Numbered from the stretch's first letter, positions 1 through 13,256 are shown. The stretch: 64,000 nucleotides of DNA from Syngnathus acus (GCF_901709675.1 NC_051102.1:10177412-10241411); one strand, 5' to 3'. Numbers and translations are program-made. The notes: a model not told the origin generated them from the sequence alone.

Positions 1-141
1 TTTGTAATTATTTGTTGAAAGGCTGAATTTCAATGAACGTCCTATACAGATGTATCATGAAGATGAGCCAGTGTGTGTTGCAGCCGTGATTAGCGTGTTC
101 CCTTAATGCGGGAACTGATTAGCAGACAGCAAAGCAATTCC

Positions 142-168
142 GTGTGTGTGTGTGTGTGCGTGTGTGTA
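142..168. repeat. (GT)n microsatellite
   Basis: Nearly uninterrupted GT dinucleotides with a single GC interruption, in non-coding sequence. Confidence 0.9.
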
Positions 169-2090
169 CTGCAATCAGCAGGCGGGTCATTTAGGGCGCA
201 CAAAACACTGTATAACGAACATTGTCAGCGGCGTGATCAAGCAACAAAACGCATACAATGAATAAAACAATAAAACGCACGTCAAACTCCGTGAAGAGAA
301 AACATGCGACTACAAAAAAACAGGAGAGCTTCCACATCCTCCCGGCGAGCTATGAGGGCCAGTTTGAGCGCACGCCGCTCATGGGAGGGCCGCTGAGAAC
401 TCGTTAGTGTCAAAGATGAAAAAGAAGCTCCCATCTCCCGCCAAATGTCATTGGATGGTTTACGCCAGAAACACTTCCAACTGCTTCTGTGTGATTACGC
501 AAAATATTGCGTCGTAGCCTATCATGAGCTGAAAAGAAAAAAAGTGCAAGGAATCAGTAATGAATGCAAATCGAAGTCTGTCAAGGGTGCAACTGAGCTT
601 GCATGCTTCCTGACAGCTTTCTTCACCTCACCTCCCCCCCAACCCGTGTTGGCGCATTTCACTATCATGCTGCCTGTGAAAAGACCAATACTGATTTTTC
701 TTTCTACTAAAAAAAAAACAAGAAAAAAAAAAAAACAGCGAGGCTCTTACAAAATGATTGACAACATGGTTGTGAGTCTGCAATCTAATGGCAGCTCTGA
801 CAGCGTTATCCTTTCTAGTTTTTTTGTATGCAGCAGCTTTTTTTAACGCGGGCTTCACAAATACAATCGGGCCAAATGTGAGCACTTTGCATTTTTTTGC
901 AATCAAAGTCAGCTAAAACCCGATTGTAAAATGACAGATTATCCTAAAATACATTCCAGCGGCGTGGAGACTGTTTGAAGAGATTTTTCCTCGGACCAGA
1001 CCAAAAGCATTTTCCCTTTCTCGCTATCAAAGCCATTAAAGGCCTGGTTTTTGGATGTCCTTGGCTCAAATTCAAAAAACCATGCTGAGAACACAAGACT
1101 TGCCATGATGTCTCAAATATTTAATTAATCTACTATTCACCTAGCAGCGAAAGTCTTGGGAAGATGCAAAATTCTAATTAAAATTTAAAATACTTCAAAC
1201 ATATTTTCAACTAGTCTGCTAGCTTAATGCTGATGCTAACACATAATCGGAAGCATAGCATCTATAGCCTAAACCTTGAATCGACAGATATTTGAAGACA
1301 AACTGCACAACAACACATTTATTCAATTCAACATGAATTAAGTCATATATTCTTTATCGTCTGTTAGGGGCTAAGACAAACACAAATGTGTTTTGGGGGA
1401 AGGCTGGAACCCATTAATGACATTGCCATTCATTTCAATGGTAAAACATGATTTGAGTGTTGACTCAATCAAGGTACCGCTGTGACTGCAGTACTGGTTT
1501 ACTGTTACTTGTTATTTGTGGCAACGTTTTGCACTCATCACTGTGTGAGAAAGTTGCCCTAAAAGCCAAACTTTCTATTTTGCTGAGTTGCAAAGGTGAG
1601 GCAGGCTTGAGCAATGAGGCGCACACTCGGGCAGCGCACATTTGTTGACCGGCATCCGCTGCGAGGCACGTCTTCAGCAGCCCGTTAAACAAAAAGCGAG
1701 TTCCCGACGCGTGCGACGTGCTCTTGACATCTGCTGAGCATCCGTTTGAATGCACCTCTGCCTTCCGGCGTCAAGTTGGTCATCTCACGCATAAAAATTT
1801 TGAAAAAGCACCGAACGGCCCTGAGAAAGGGAGTCAACAGCTTGTGCATACCGCCGCATACACCAAGGTAAGGGTTCAACAGTGAATTCCTTTGGATTTT
1901 TGACGCTTTCAAAATGGTACCAAGGATTTAACGGTCAGGGTTAGAGTTCCAAACAAAGTTTCAAACATTGCTTAGTTGGCTAAACTGCATACAAAGTTTG
2001 CTCGCTTGTACTAAAGTCCACGCATGCGCACATAAAATAAATGGACACATTTCAAATGAAACGCATAATTCTTCTTTGACTTCATGGTTG

Positions 2091-2157
2091 CTGTGAGGGC
2101 CGCTCAGAGACAGTCGGCGGGCCAGATGCGGCCCCCGGGCCGTATTTTACCTACCTC
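2091..2157 (-). mobile_element. hAT-type transposon terminal fragment
   Basis: Read on the minus strand, the segment has the order GGTAGGTAAAATACGGCCC, then a GC-rich GGGGGCCGCATCTGGCCC core, then CCGACTGTCTCTGAG. This resembles the terminus of Charlie-like hAT elements, whose ends read approximately GGGTGGGCAAACTACGGCCC. Only about 65 bases are recognisable and no transposase is present. The assignment rests on remembered consensus and is tentative. Confidence 0.45.
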
Positions 2158-5100
2158 AAGAATACGTACAAGATACTGGCTGAAATTTGGTTGGAGGCCA
2201 TACGAAAGTAAATCCATAGAGTTCCTTTGCTTTTAATCTTCGGACTTTTACAAGTAAAGAGTCAGTCGACCTAAATTGGATCAAGTGCTGCATGTATTAT
2301 TGAGCCACGCACTAGCGTTACTGTGGAAACGTGCTCAGTGAGGAGCCAGCTACTACATATATGATTAGTATGTACGTCCAGGCCTCTTCACGCTGGAGCC
2401 GTCCCGCTGTGAGTGGAGGCAAAGACATGCACACATGCACACACACACACACTACACGGAGGTCTTCAATTGCAGGAGGAATAGAAAAATCCAAACGCAA
2501 TTACTTTTTTCACAAACATACACAAAAGCGTGAGACAAAAGTCAGCTCGTCTTTGTTGTTCTTTCGGAGTACTTGACCTTCACTAAATGTGGTGTGAATT
2601 TTAAGAAGCTGTGGTGGAAGGCATATGAATGATCCTACCTTTCCGACACAGTCTTGGTGAGTTTGCTTTTTGCTCTCATTTAAAAGTCAACAATAGAATC
2701 ACCTTGACAGAACGGAGGCCCGCCCGCCACATACCGAGTGATGCGCTCTAAGGTGAGTGAATTGGACAATCGCGGGGTGGGGGGCACATGCTCTGCATTC
2801 TATTATGATTTTTTTTGTTGAACCTCAAACAACAGAACGCCATTGCCACGGAAGAAGCGGCCGTGATACAAAATTATAATAAGACAAGAAATGTAATTCC
2901 GAGCTGCGGATGGTGACCTCGTTTAAGAGTCCAAAAGTTTTTTTGGGGTGTGCCTGTTGATTTCAGAGACATTCAAATGACGTCTGCATTTTTGCGGGTT
3001 TGTTTTGTTTCGGGGAACAGAACTTAAAAGGTTTTACACATGTTGCATGTTTAACTTTTGAAGCCCAATTTGTCTCTTGGAAAATGTTATTAAAACGTAA
3101 ATTATATACCTTTGAGCCATTTGACTGCAGGTTCAATCATATGTGAAGGGTAAAAATAGGAAACGCCAAAAATGTGTCATTATAAGGGGCGAAGCAGATG
3201 AGCGCATTGAGAACAACGACGCCTTTTGAAACGTGAGGATAAGACAAAAAGTATGGCGGAAGAAGCACGTTGTGTTTTTTAATCAAGCCTTATTAAGATT
3301 CTATTTGATTTGTTTTTCACTGAAATGCTTTCTGTTGCTGAGTGAATATCCTCCACAGGGTATCTTCAAATGAATAAAAAAAGAAAAAACACGGCCTTGG
3401 AGACCGGAAGATTTCAAACTTGATCAGCGGCTCTTTTTGCTCCTTTGAAATCATGTGAATTTGGATGCATGAGTTATGAATAATTGCAACCTCACAGGCA
3501 GGAAACAACACTTTCTGGCTCACTCTTGTTGTGCTCTCACATCAATAGTTACAATGTGAAGTCCCTGTTTATGAAATATTTGAAGCCTTGTCGTGAAAGA
3601 CGTTCGACGTAGACGACGAAATGACGCGACTCAGATATTCCCATCACCTCTTTGGCACAAAAAGGTGACTGCACAAAGAGATAAAGTCATTAAAATATAA
3701 TATCATTACAATCTTCCTTTATATATGAATTTCAAGTCCATAATGAAATTCATAACACGTGCCGGTGGGCCACTGCTGCTTCTGCCTATTTTCCTGCATA
3801 AACATTGAAACTAATAAAAGAAACCTTTTTTCAATTTTATGAAGGAAGAAAAATAGCCTTGGTGGGAGAATAATTGAAGTGGGATATTTTAAAAGCTGGC
3901 TGTGTCTTTTAAAAGATGACGGCGCTAAGTGTGATGACGTCACTGTATTCTATTGTCTGCAGCTGCTGAAAATAAGACATAACTTATAACTTGTTTTACC
4001 AATACGCTGATAAATGGGGTTGTAGAATATTGATTCCCCCTTTTTTTTTTTTTTTTACTCCTCCACTCCAGTTAGATTTGTAGTGTTTGACGTCTTAGAA
4101 CGACCCTGCAGTGCTTGCCACAGTAAATGTCCGCCTTAGCTGGCACTGAGTTATAGCCTTGAAATCAGGTGGTAAATTTAGCTTATTTCCCAAAAGCAAA
4201 AGCCAAGAGATTCTACTAATGGGAAGCACAAATCCCCCCCAAACAACAACAACAACAACCGTTTGCATTGTTTTGCATGATCTCCTGGTGTCGCTTTAAT
4301 TGACACATAGCAACATTGACTCACTAAAGGTCCGCAGGTAGCATTTACAAGTCGATGAGTTCAACTCGGGGTCAATGTGTCAAGTTGTTAAAGTATACGT
4401 GAAAGTTTAATGCATCTCTGCTTTTATGATGTGAAATATTCCAGTGTAATGACAAACATAATGTTTCACTTAAGCCGCCAGTTCATAAATCATGAGCCAA
4501 GTAGCAGATATAAAGCGCTATAAAAGGAAGTAGCAAATTGACGGTCGTCAGCAGAAGTGTGTGATCAATGTCCGGTCGAGCGTTCTAGCAATTCATTACC
4601 CGCGCGTGCCGCACGGCTCCTTCAGATGCCATCTCGACTGCCCTCGACGCCCTTTGTAATCGATCCGCGTGCTGGCACACGTCAGAGCCTGCGGGCAAGA
4701 ACTTGCAGATGTGAATGTCACGTCAAAGTTGATGAGACCACGACACAGGGGGGAACTTAAAATGAGACAGGAGGGAGAGCACAGACCTCTGCTAAGGCCA
4801 GAAATTAATTTTGTCAATAAACGGAACATAATATGGCATTTTTCCATTATAGGTCCTATTTATGAAAACCTCTTTGCATGACAGATGGAATATAGATCAA
4901 TGAAATGATTCTGTGCAAATACAATGCAAATTCATATATTTAAGTTGCATTTAAATATACTCTGCGTATACTATCCCAGTATTCTGACAGATAACGAGCT
5001 AGACAGAGAGATAGCTAGCCAGACATATATACAAGTATTAAAACACGTGTTCAGATCCTAGATTTACTTGGCCACATCAATTGTTGCTAGGTAGATTTTG

Positions 5101-7056
5101 TACAGCACAGGGTTCTTGTTCAGTCCCAAAACGCACACTAAAGGGCTATGAGAGAAGTTGAATTTAATTACTGCTCTGTATTAAACATTAATTCTATTAC
5201 CAATGGATGTTACAGTTGAGGATTCTGCAGCTTGAACTGGCTGTAAGGCATTCAAATCTATATGATTTGGTCACATCAGTTGTTTCTAGCCAGGTTTTGT
5301 CAATCACATTAAGGAAATGAGGGTGTAACCCACTGTTTACACCAAATTTACTCAATGCTCTGCATTCAAGGTAAAGCCCGAACCACGACTGGATTTTAAA
5401 AGCACAAAGCACCAAAAACTGCACCGGCTATCAACGATGATGTTAAAGCGTTGCACACAGTCTATCATTTTTTATTCTATTGGCATTCCAGCAACATTGG
5501 CTGACTTGCAGCTACAACATCCTGGAGGCTGCCAGGGAGACTCGAGGGGTGGGGGTGGGGTGGGGGGGCGCTCCTGGGGGACCTGCTTGAGTCAGCATGG
5601 ACAGACGCTTTTGCTGACTGCGCCTTGACGAGGCCCACGCCGCAAGAATATCATTACCGTACAGTATGTCCGCACTTCGGCTCAGCTGCACTCTCGCAAT
5701 GGCATGGAGGGGCAACGGAAGCCAGGGAGAGCTCCCTGTAATTAGCTTCCTTGCAGAGCATTTAGCGCAAAGAGAATATTCGGTCAAATAATTGAGAGTG
5801 CAATTGGTTTAAAACAGTCCCCAAAAATGTTTATTATACAGTGGACCACTGCAATTTGGTCTCGGCCTGACAAAAATTCAATATGCATTTTCCATGCAAA
5901 ATGGGAAATTTAAAACCAATGCATCTATCTTGATTACCAACCACAAGTGTCCATGCCAAGTTGGACCGTGGCCGTCGGGCCTAAATCGGATTCTCATCTT
6001 TCACATCTAATCATAATGTTTCCAATCCGCCGCAATTATTCTTCACGGAGGCGTGAAATTGATCCCAAACATTTACTTTCTTCGCCGCCGCTGCCTCTTC
6101 CTTCTCACCACCACACGGTTTGATCTTCGCTCCCCCGAGACCACTTTCGATCAAATTTAATTACACGGAGGGGCTTTAGGGGCTTAAATCTTTCAATAGA
6201 GTGGATTGAAACGAGCACACCGAGGTCATTAAGTCGATGATAGTTTTGATCACAATGATTAGAAAACAGGGGCTTGAACTGATAGTGGTGATGACGACGA
6301 CTATACGTATTGACATTTTTCATCAGTTAGCTCCTCTTTAAAGACAATTAAGCAACCCAAAGGTGGTTGAAATGTATCGGCTCTGTCAAACGCGCCAACC
6401 TGTGGATGTGCCTCTATTTGTGTCGCCGACATCAACTCTATCCATGTAGCGGTTCCCCCCCCTGAATGTTATTCAAATCCCCAAATAATCAATAGGCTGG
6501 TTCACTCACCTGTACTGAAAGGTGAGTCGAGAAAAGTTGGGGAGAGTCCATCAAAACGGCCACTTCACGTTTGAAATACTATTAAGCGTCGAATATATCC
6601 ATGTTTTAGGAGGAAAAACATTTATTAAATCAGCATACACTTGAAGCGAACTGTCAACGGTGTGGGAGAACTTTGGAGATGGATGTTGCAGCTGCTGACA
6701 AGCTCTTCTTCACAGTTATACAGCCGACTGCTTGGACGCGCTGGTGAGGAATGTCTGCCACCTTGTGGCTAACACTGGTATTACATCTTTCAAAGTGTGG
6801 GGGAGAAAGGCATCAGTTATGTCAAATTCATGGAATTAGTTTGATGTCTATCACGACAGGGCGTACAAAAAGATCTCAGGGATCTTAGCTGAAATTGAAC
6901 AGGATGTCATCCATTTTGGCCACATGATCACCAATCATATTCCAGACATATGGGTGACCCTGATTTACAGAACCTTTAATGTGAGTAGAGAAGTGTGTCA
7001 AAGTTTGATCATTTCAAGAATTTGCCATAAAGAAATGGGCCCATTCAGCTTTAGTT

Positions 7057-7062
7057 TTTATT
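7057..7062 (-). terminator. Poly(A) signal of the actinodin gene
   Basis: AATAAA on the minus strand (TTTATT on plus), about 210 bases downstream of the actinodin stop codon. It is the first canonical hexamer there and would give a short 3' UTR. Confidence 0.6.
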
Positions 7063-7271
7063 AAGAACTTCATCAAAACGGAATAAATGAAGCGGCTGGG
7101 GCAGAAAACCAATATTAAATACACTTTGGGTATCTTGACAAAGGAATGTACAACACTTGTTGCAACCTAACAGTATCTAGCTAACATTCTTTTAACTGTA
7201 CTGTTGTTTAAAAAAAAAAAAAAAAAACTCACATTATTGAAGTTGCTTCATGTTATGCTGTGATTTTTGGT

Positions 7272-10200
7272 TTAAATCTTGCGCTGGCTCATGATGCCCC
7301 AGAGGAAGTGCTCAAAACGAGGGACGGCGGATTTTGTGGCCTCCTTGGTTGATTTCTGGACGGGCCGGGAAACCTCTTTCTCTTCGTCGTCTGTGTCGGC
7401 GAGACGCAGGCGACAGTTGTAGTCGAGCTCAGGGTCGCAGTGGGGGTCCGGCAGGATGACACCACCCTTGCCGGGTCCCCGGGCTTGGACAGCGGAGGGT
7501 GGCGCAAACTTGTTGCAGGTGGGGTCAAAGGGATGGCAGCGGGGCTCAGGTGGAGCCTGGGCCTTCTGCTGGGGGTCGATCGGGGTGCAGTCTTTGTCAT
7601 AGTGCACATAGCAATCGTAGCCCTCTTTGGTCTTGCCGCGGATGCCCAGCTTGTAGCCGACCTGATTGATTGATTGATTAATTGATGGGTGGGTTTTGGT
7701 CAATACAGACAGACAGTGAAAGCATGATGCAACAGAAAATCACGAGAGTGTTCTCCCATTATGTCGCAGATTTTTTTGGGTCTATTTGTCTATCGCAGAA
7801 ATCTGCTGTCTGTAGCGCTTATCTTTTTTAGAGCTATTGCAGATCGGTCTGGAACATCCACTTTGCAGTGGTACCTTGACTTATGATTTTAATTTGTTCT
7901 ATGACCATGCTTGCAACTTAGAGCGGGTGATAAAATGTGATTACTCTATGTGGTCATTTTGCGTTGGACTGTTTGTCCCGCTCAATTCATAGCTGAAAGT
8001 GAATCGACTGTGCGAGGGCATCGCAGTACCTCAGTCGCCCCATTTTTCTTTTACTTCATGAGAGAGGTAGCGTGTCTGAAGCTCGCTCGCAACCAATATT
8101 CTAACTGGCCTTTATAAATCAAAATTTAAAAAAAAAGGCAGTTGGGACACTCCTAAGTCAAGGTACCAACGTATATTACTTCATAAAGAGAATGAAAAAA
8201 ATGAAAGTCTAGTCGACATTACTCAGGGCGTGAGATTCAGACCTGTTGCTCGGGGAGTTGTGGTTGGGACTTGCGCAGGGCAGCGGCGGCCGCCAGTATG
8301 CAGTAGGGATCGTAGCGGGGGTCGCAGGTCAGGGGGGCGGTGACGTGGGCGGGCTGGCCTTTGGGAGCATACTCCAGCACGGGCTTGGTGGCGGTTAGTG
8401 GGTTGCAACCGGCGTCAAAAAGCGGGTTGCAATGCTGCTCCTGAGGCGCCGAGTCGACGCCCAGGCCGGCGGGCGAGGCCACGCAAAGGGGATCCGCCGG
8501 GTCGCAGGTTGGGTAGAGACGATGGTAATACCCAGTGGGGGCCTTTTGAACCATCATTGGCTTGCAATAAGGGTCCTTGGGGTCACATTTGAGGGCAGCG
8601 TAGGACAGAGCGGGACCGGCAGCGGGTCGGTAGCCGTACGCCGCCCTCAGGTGGTACTGAAGACACTCGACGTCGTCATGGTTGCAGATTCGCAGCAGCT
8701 CAGCCTTCTGTTCGTGGCTTAGGAAGGGCTCCAGGATGGGGGCGTAGTGATAGAAGCCTGTGGGGCTCTTCAGAGCCATGGGCAGGATGGGGGCGGGCGC
8801 CTTGGCTGGGGCCGGCGCCGGGGCAGCGGCAGCCTTGGAGGTCAGCGGGAAGAGGCAGTAGGGGTCCACGTAGGGGTTGCAGATCTGGGCGGCGGCGGAC
8901 TTGACGGGAGCAGGCATCACCATGGCCGCCTTGGGCTTGCTGGTAGACTCTGCAATGCATTCTGGGTCGTCAGAGTCGGCGCACGCCTTGTAGATTTCGC
9001 TCAGGTGTTTGAGGTAGTGGTTGAAGGTGGGGCCCTCTTCCGTCCGGTGCTTGTTCTGAAGGTACGCCACGTACAGACGGTCCAGATCCTCAACCTATAA
9101 AGTACAAAGTCCTGCTGTAAGCATCTACAAGCAAATAATGGTTCATCAAAACAAAGGAAAAAAAAATCCCAGACTCAAAAGCGGCATGAGAAACTAAATA
9201 ATGAATGTTAGTCGCACTCACCCCCTCCTGGTTGTGGCTGTCCATGAAGTACTTGTACCAGCCCCAGAAGTCTGGAGAGTGCTGGAACTGGGGCACCGCC
9301 ATAACGGGCGCGTTCCTCCTGTGGCGCGCCAACGTCCTCAGGTTGGCCACCACCTCAGCCTTCACGTCATCAGACACAACACCAACTGGAAACACGGCAC
9401 TCGAGATGAAGAACTCCTACGATTGCTGGAAAGTCATTCAGTAGCGTTTTTTCACACTCTAGCGTGAATAATGCATGAATCTTAGAAGTGGATTGCAGTT
9501 TTAAATTCGATTATTCCTTAAGAACACAATTATTCATTCTATTATTTATGACCTAGAGTGGCTTACCTTCATCCTCCTTGCGCTGCTCCAGTGGGACGGC
9601 CCCGAGGAACTCTGTTAAGCACACGCGGGAATCACATTAGCAAGCAAAAGGCAACTTCTCTGACAAGGACCAGATGTTGCGCTTTCCCCGCACACGGAAG
9701 AAAAAACACTGAGGCGGCCAAAAGGGCCCCCGGGGCGCGAAACGCGGCAGGTGCCCGGACCGTGGCGCCCTGGCAGCACCCGCCCTCGCTTTTAACTAGC
9801 ATGTGTGTGTTTATACAACAACCGGGGGGCCACCTCCACCTGTAAAACTTCAAAGTGCAGGCCCTCACACACGCTAATTACGGCTATGCTGCAAAAGGAA
9901 AAAAATTAAAAACTGTATGCGGATGTGTTTTGCGTGCATTCCCGTGTGGAATATCCTCTGCTTTTACCTTCTGAAGTTTAGCACTCGACTCGTAAAATGG
10001 AAACTGTCTACTCAGCTGATGGGGACAGCGGCTAGGGATTTTAATATAGGGCCCTATCAAGAACCATTTTGATCATCCGTGTTGCATTTATGAAAAGATG
10101 GTTTAATATAAAACGACAGAACGAACCACAAAACTATTTTCTGGTTGCATCTTCTCCTTTTAGGGTAAACAGATTTAACCCTTGTGGAATACGTAATGCG

Positions 10201-10594
10201 TGATTTTAGTAACATTTTAATTTGAGATTAAAATCTATTTTATTAGTTATATTTAAAATGATGAGGTGCTAGATTCAGGTTTCGATGTATTTTTTGACTA
10301 TGTCTTTAATTTAATAAATTTCCCATTATTTTTTTGATGATATATATATTTTGTCAGATGTGTATTTAACTTTTATGAGCAAGGCATTTGAATGAAATCC
10401 CTATTCATAAGTACAGTTTTTACTGTCCTAAATTTTAACACAGTTGTCATTTTTGATGACCGTAAAATCCACTAAAACCCAAAACATTATATTTATCTTT
10501 CATGCATTTCAAAAGCAAAAGCAAAAAAAACATCACCTGGTAAGAAAACGATGGCTAGAAGGAATCCAACGTGGATCAGGGAAGGCGACGCCAT
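7272..10594 (-). CDS. and: Actinodin (actinotrichia structural protein), complete, 5 coding exons
   Basis: Coding exons on the minus strand in translation order: 10594-10537, 9611-9567, 9385-9222, 9094-8243, 7661-7272. They join in frame to 502 aa. The product starts with a hydrophobic signal peptide (MASPSLIHVGFLLAIVFLP), so it is secreted. Next comes a basic stretch (ARHRRN) and a W-G-W-Y-K-Y-F motif near residues 70-80. The rest carries ten short cysteine-bracketed acidic motifs, such as CNPYVDPYC, CDPKDPYC, CDPADPLC and CDPRYDPYC, separated by Ala/Pro-rich linkers. This repeated C-D/N-P-x-D-P-x-C signature is typical of actinodins. These are non-collagenous proteins that build actinotrichia, the fibrils supporting the fin fold, and the family is absent from tetrapods. 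All splice sites are GT-AG. The last two junctions are phase 0. The paralogue (and1 to and4) cannot be assigned by eye, so the symbol is given only at family level. Confidence 0.9.
7866..8171. mobile_element. Mariner-like MITE inside the last actinodin intron
   Basis: The left end reads CAGTGGTACCTTGACTTA. The right end, reverse complemented, reads CGTTGGTACCTTGACTTA, so the terminal inverted repeats match at 16 of 18 bases. The right flank is TA and the left flank is TG, as expected for a mutated TA target duplication. The element is about 306 bp with no coding capacity. It lies wholly in the intron 7662-8242. Confidence 0.75.
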
Positions 10595-10612
10595 GCTCGT
10601 TTTGAGGCTCTT

Positions 10613-10755
10613 CCTGCGTGTTAAATAAAGACTGTTAACATTCTGACCTAGACGCCGACTTCAGCAGGACAAAGTGTTACCTGCGCTGGTGTTGAAGGGG
10701 TCTCTGTCTTGGGCTCCTCTTCTGCTTGTTGGCCTTAGCTGTCTGGCCCCCTATA
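10613..10755 (-). promoter_or_regulatory. Actinodin leader exon, short intron and core promoter
   Basis: Upstream of the start codon the first coding exon begins after a CAG at 10613. A 67-base intron separates it from a non-coding leader exon with a perfect donor (CAGCGCAG then gtaaca) ending at 10681. A TATA-like TTAAAA lies at 10786-10792, about 30 bases before the expected transcription start near 10755. The leader has no upstream ATG that I would trust. The exact start site is inferred. Confidence 0.55.
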
Positions 10756-11199
10756 CAGTATGGGAGAGGCAAGCAGGGGCGGTGGTTTTAAGGAGCCCCC
10801 CACCCCCTAACAGATCATTAAAAATGAAAACGACAACGCCATGAGAATTGCTGGCTGGATTGGCCGCCGCCCCGACCAGCGGCAGCCCTGTCATTAGAAG
10901 CCGAGTGGTGCGGAGGGATGTGTTAACAAGAGAAGTGTTCTTTCCTGGCAGGTTTTTGCCATCAGTTGAATTTTTACATTTACATAATGGGCTTATTGGG
11001 TGGAAGTGAACAGCTGTTAGCTATTAAATCCACATAGATACAGCACACCGCTGTCAAAACCAAACAGGAGCCTTGCAAAATGGTCCTTATCCGGGATGAT
11101 AACACAAAGATATTGTTCTGCAAGTTTCTCTATAGATAATGCATGGGCCTATTACATTTCCCTGAGGAATGCCACTCCACAAATTAGCTTTCAAATTTG

Positions 11200-11400
11200 A
11201 GTTGGGGGGTCCAATTTTGGGTTAGGGTTTGAAATAGTGGTTTTCACGACAGCATTAAGGTTACAAATTAGGGTTTGGGGTTAGTTTAAGAATTAGAACA
11301 GCTTCAAATTAGGATTTGGGTTTCAAATTAGTGTTTGAAACTAGGGTTGAAACAAAAACTTTGGGTTTCAAATTAGGATTAGGGTTTCAAATTTGGGCCA
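11200..11400. repeat. Degenerate GGGTTAGGGTTTCAAATTA-type repeat
   Basis: Successive variants of GGGTTTCAAATTAG and GGTTAGGGTT recur at irregular spacing, at least seven times in about 200 bases. Part of the unit is telomere-like (TTAGGG), but the array is too diverged and interrupted to be a telomeric tract. Confidence 0.7.
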
Positions 11401-12350
11401 AGGAAGTGGTTTCATATTCAAGCTTGAAGCCTGACCTACGATTCCAGGTTAAGATTTAAAGCAAAGGTGTGTAACAGTTTGAAAAATAGATTTTGCTTTT
11501 AGATTAGAGTTTTGAAGGCACAATATTCTGTCTCTGATTAATAATTTAACTGGGTTTCATCCATTTCCATTTAACCGATGACGAGTGCGCCAACACTTTT
11601 TGTCAGTGTAAACAGCATGGGGAAAAAAAAAAAGTACAGCACATAAATGATCATTCAGTTTATGATTTTCCTTGAGGCGCCGCCATGCTTTTTATGGTAG
11701 AGGCACTAAGGAGTGATTAGAGGAAGCAAACTTCCTAACCAGGACACACTAATGAAGCTAAATCTTGCTGCTACTTGGTGGAAAGTTGAGCCATTAAGCA
11801 TTCCACGATGCTTGTGGATGCTAAACATATATACAAAACTTGTGTATTGTCAGTTCTTTTTCTTCTTTTTTCTTGGCAGTTGGCTTAATGTCACATTACT
11901 GCCACCAACTGATATTGTCCTGCCACTGCAAGGAAACCAATGTGACCTGATGGTGGCGACACCACAGTAGGCCTACTTCATAAAAGCATCAATTAATGTC
12001 ATAATTAAATACCATCTCAGTCTTCCGTGGTGACGTGTCTCTTCGACTACATCGACCACTAAAAATAAAATATGCGTTGGGAGCCCGTAAAAGAGCCTCA
12101 TGCTGCTTGGAAACGAGACGCTCATGTAAAGGCAGACCCTTGTAAAAGCGACGTGGCGCTTGCGAAGAACATGGAGCAAAAAATCTGGCGCCAATCCCCT
12201 GTGATTTCCTCAACTACCAAAATATGAATGTACTTTTTTTTTGCACTGGCTGAAAAAGATACTTAAAAAAATAAACAGAGAACTACTAGAATCAAATTAA
12301 TACTTGTGTGGTTGGATATAGCACAGTCATGACCCAGATACCAGGCAAAC

Positions 12351-12364
12351 GCGCCCTCTAGTGG
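12351..12364 (-). promoter_or_regulatory. CTCF-like motif
   Basis: On the minus strand the sequence is CCACTAGAGGGCGC, which fits the 14-base vertebrate CTCF core (C-C-A-S-Y-A-G-R-K-G-G-C-R-S) at every or nearly every position. Function is inferred from the motif alone. Confidence 0.5.
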
Positions 12365-13250
12365 TTGTCACAAGGCATGATACTAACACACCACTCATCA
12401 CTTGTCATGTACAACATGTTTACAGGAGCCCATCATATGTATAATTACTAGCCAGGTGTTGCCAGGCGAAAGAATTTGGGGGATGTGAAGAATCCCACAA
12501 CATCTGCAGGTTGAGTTTTAAAAAGCAAAATGACAACAGAAGGAAAATTGTATGTCATTAAGCCATGCAAGCAAAATGGCGGGTCTGCACTTACTTGGAA
12601 GAATGTTCAGTATGAAGGTCTTGATTTGCACGATCCATCGCCATCTGTCACTGGATGACATCGTCCAAAAACAGTTCCTCGAAATCTGCATGGGCAAACC
12701 CAATGGTGAATATAACAATACTTTACAAGTTGTGTCACAAACGATAAAGTGCATTTCAAAAAGCAACCAACAGCACGTGACAAGATATCCAAACAGGAAG
12801 TAGACGTGTATTACCTCAATGGACTGCAATGATACTGAAACAGGAAGCAGATATGACCCAGATGGGCTGCAGATGATAGTGGCAAGAACATGTCATATTA
12901 AGACAGCCGAGTTTGTTGTGGAGGCCATTTTAAAGTAGGTGTCGTCTCCTGCCTGTGGGCATCAAAACAGTGTAGCTACAACAGCAGGAATCTCCTTGAA
13001 AACCTCTCTGAAACACTCGTTAAACATCTTAACTTTGTGTGATTTCTATCCTGGGGCCGCTCAGTTCAAACCACTCAGACCTAACTGCATCTTTGTTTTT
13101 AATGAGACTTCATTCATATACAAGGAGTCTGGAAACATAGCTAAGATTGCATACAATGGCGCTTCGAGATGCCAATGACCCGACTAATGAGTTTTTTAAG
13201 ATATGAGCCGTTTTTTAATTTTTTAGCCTGTGAGATGAGGTTTCACGCTG

Positions 13251-13256
13251 TTTATT
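13251..13256 (-). terminator. Poly(A) signal of the apoD-like gene
   Basis: AATAAA on the minus strand, 225 bases after the stop codon. It is the nearest canonical hexamer and is followed by GT-rich sequence in transcript sense. Confidence 0.55.

Larger units (their letters stand above)
1..7056. other. Intergenic region, no gene recognised
   Basis: No reading frame here resembles a known protein or is bounded by convincing splice sites. The stretch is AT-rich non-coding DNA. It holds a GT microsatellite near 142-168, a short hAT-like terminal fragment near 2091-2157, a 19-base T run near 4039-4057, a G-rich block near 5548-5570 and a CTCF-like motif at 6755-6768. Short open frames exist but have low-complexity or random-looking translations. 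Confidence 0.7.
10800..13250. other. Intergenic region between actinodin and the apoD-like gene
   Basis: No coding exon was recognised. The region includes a degenerate block of TTAGGGTTT- and TTTCAAATTA-type repeats at 11200-11400 and a CTCF-like motif at 12351-12364. Otherwise it is plain AT-rich sequence. Confidence 0.65.

Noticed and set aside
5548-5570. G-rich block as a regulatory quadruplex
   Set aside because: It can form a quadruplex on paper but lies far from any recognised gene or promoter, so there is no reason to give it a role.
8747-9100. 117-aa plus-strand ORF opposite actinodin
   Set aside because: Gly/Val-rich shadow of the Ala/Pro-rich actinodin exon; it crosses the exon's splice acceptor.
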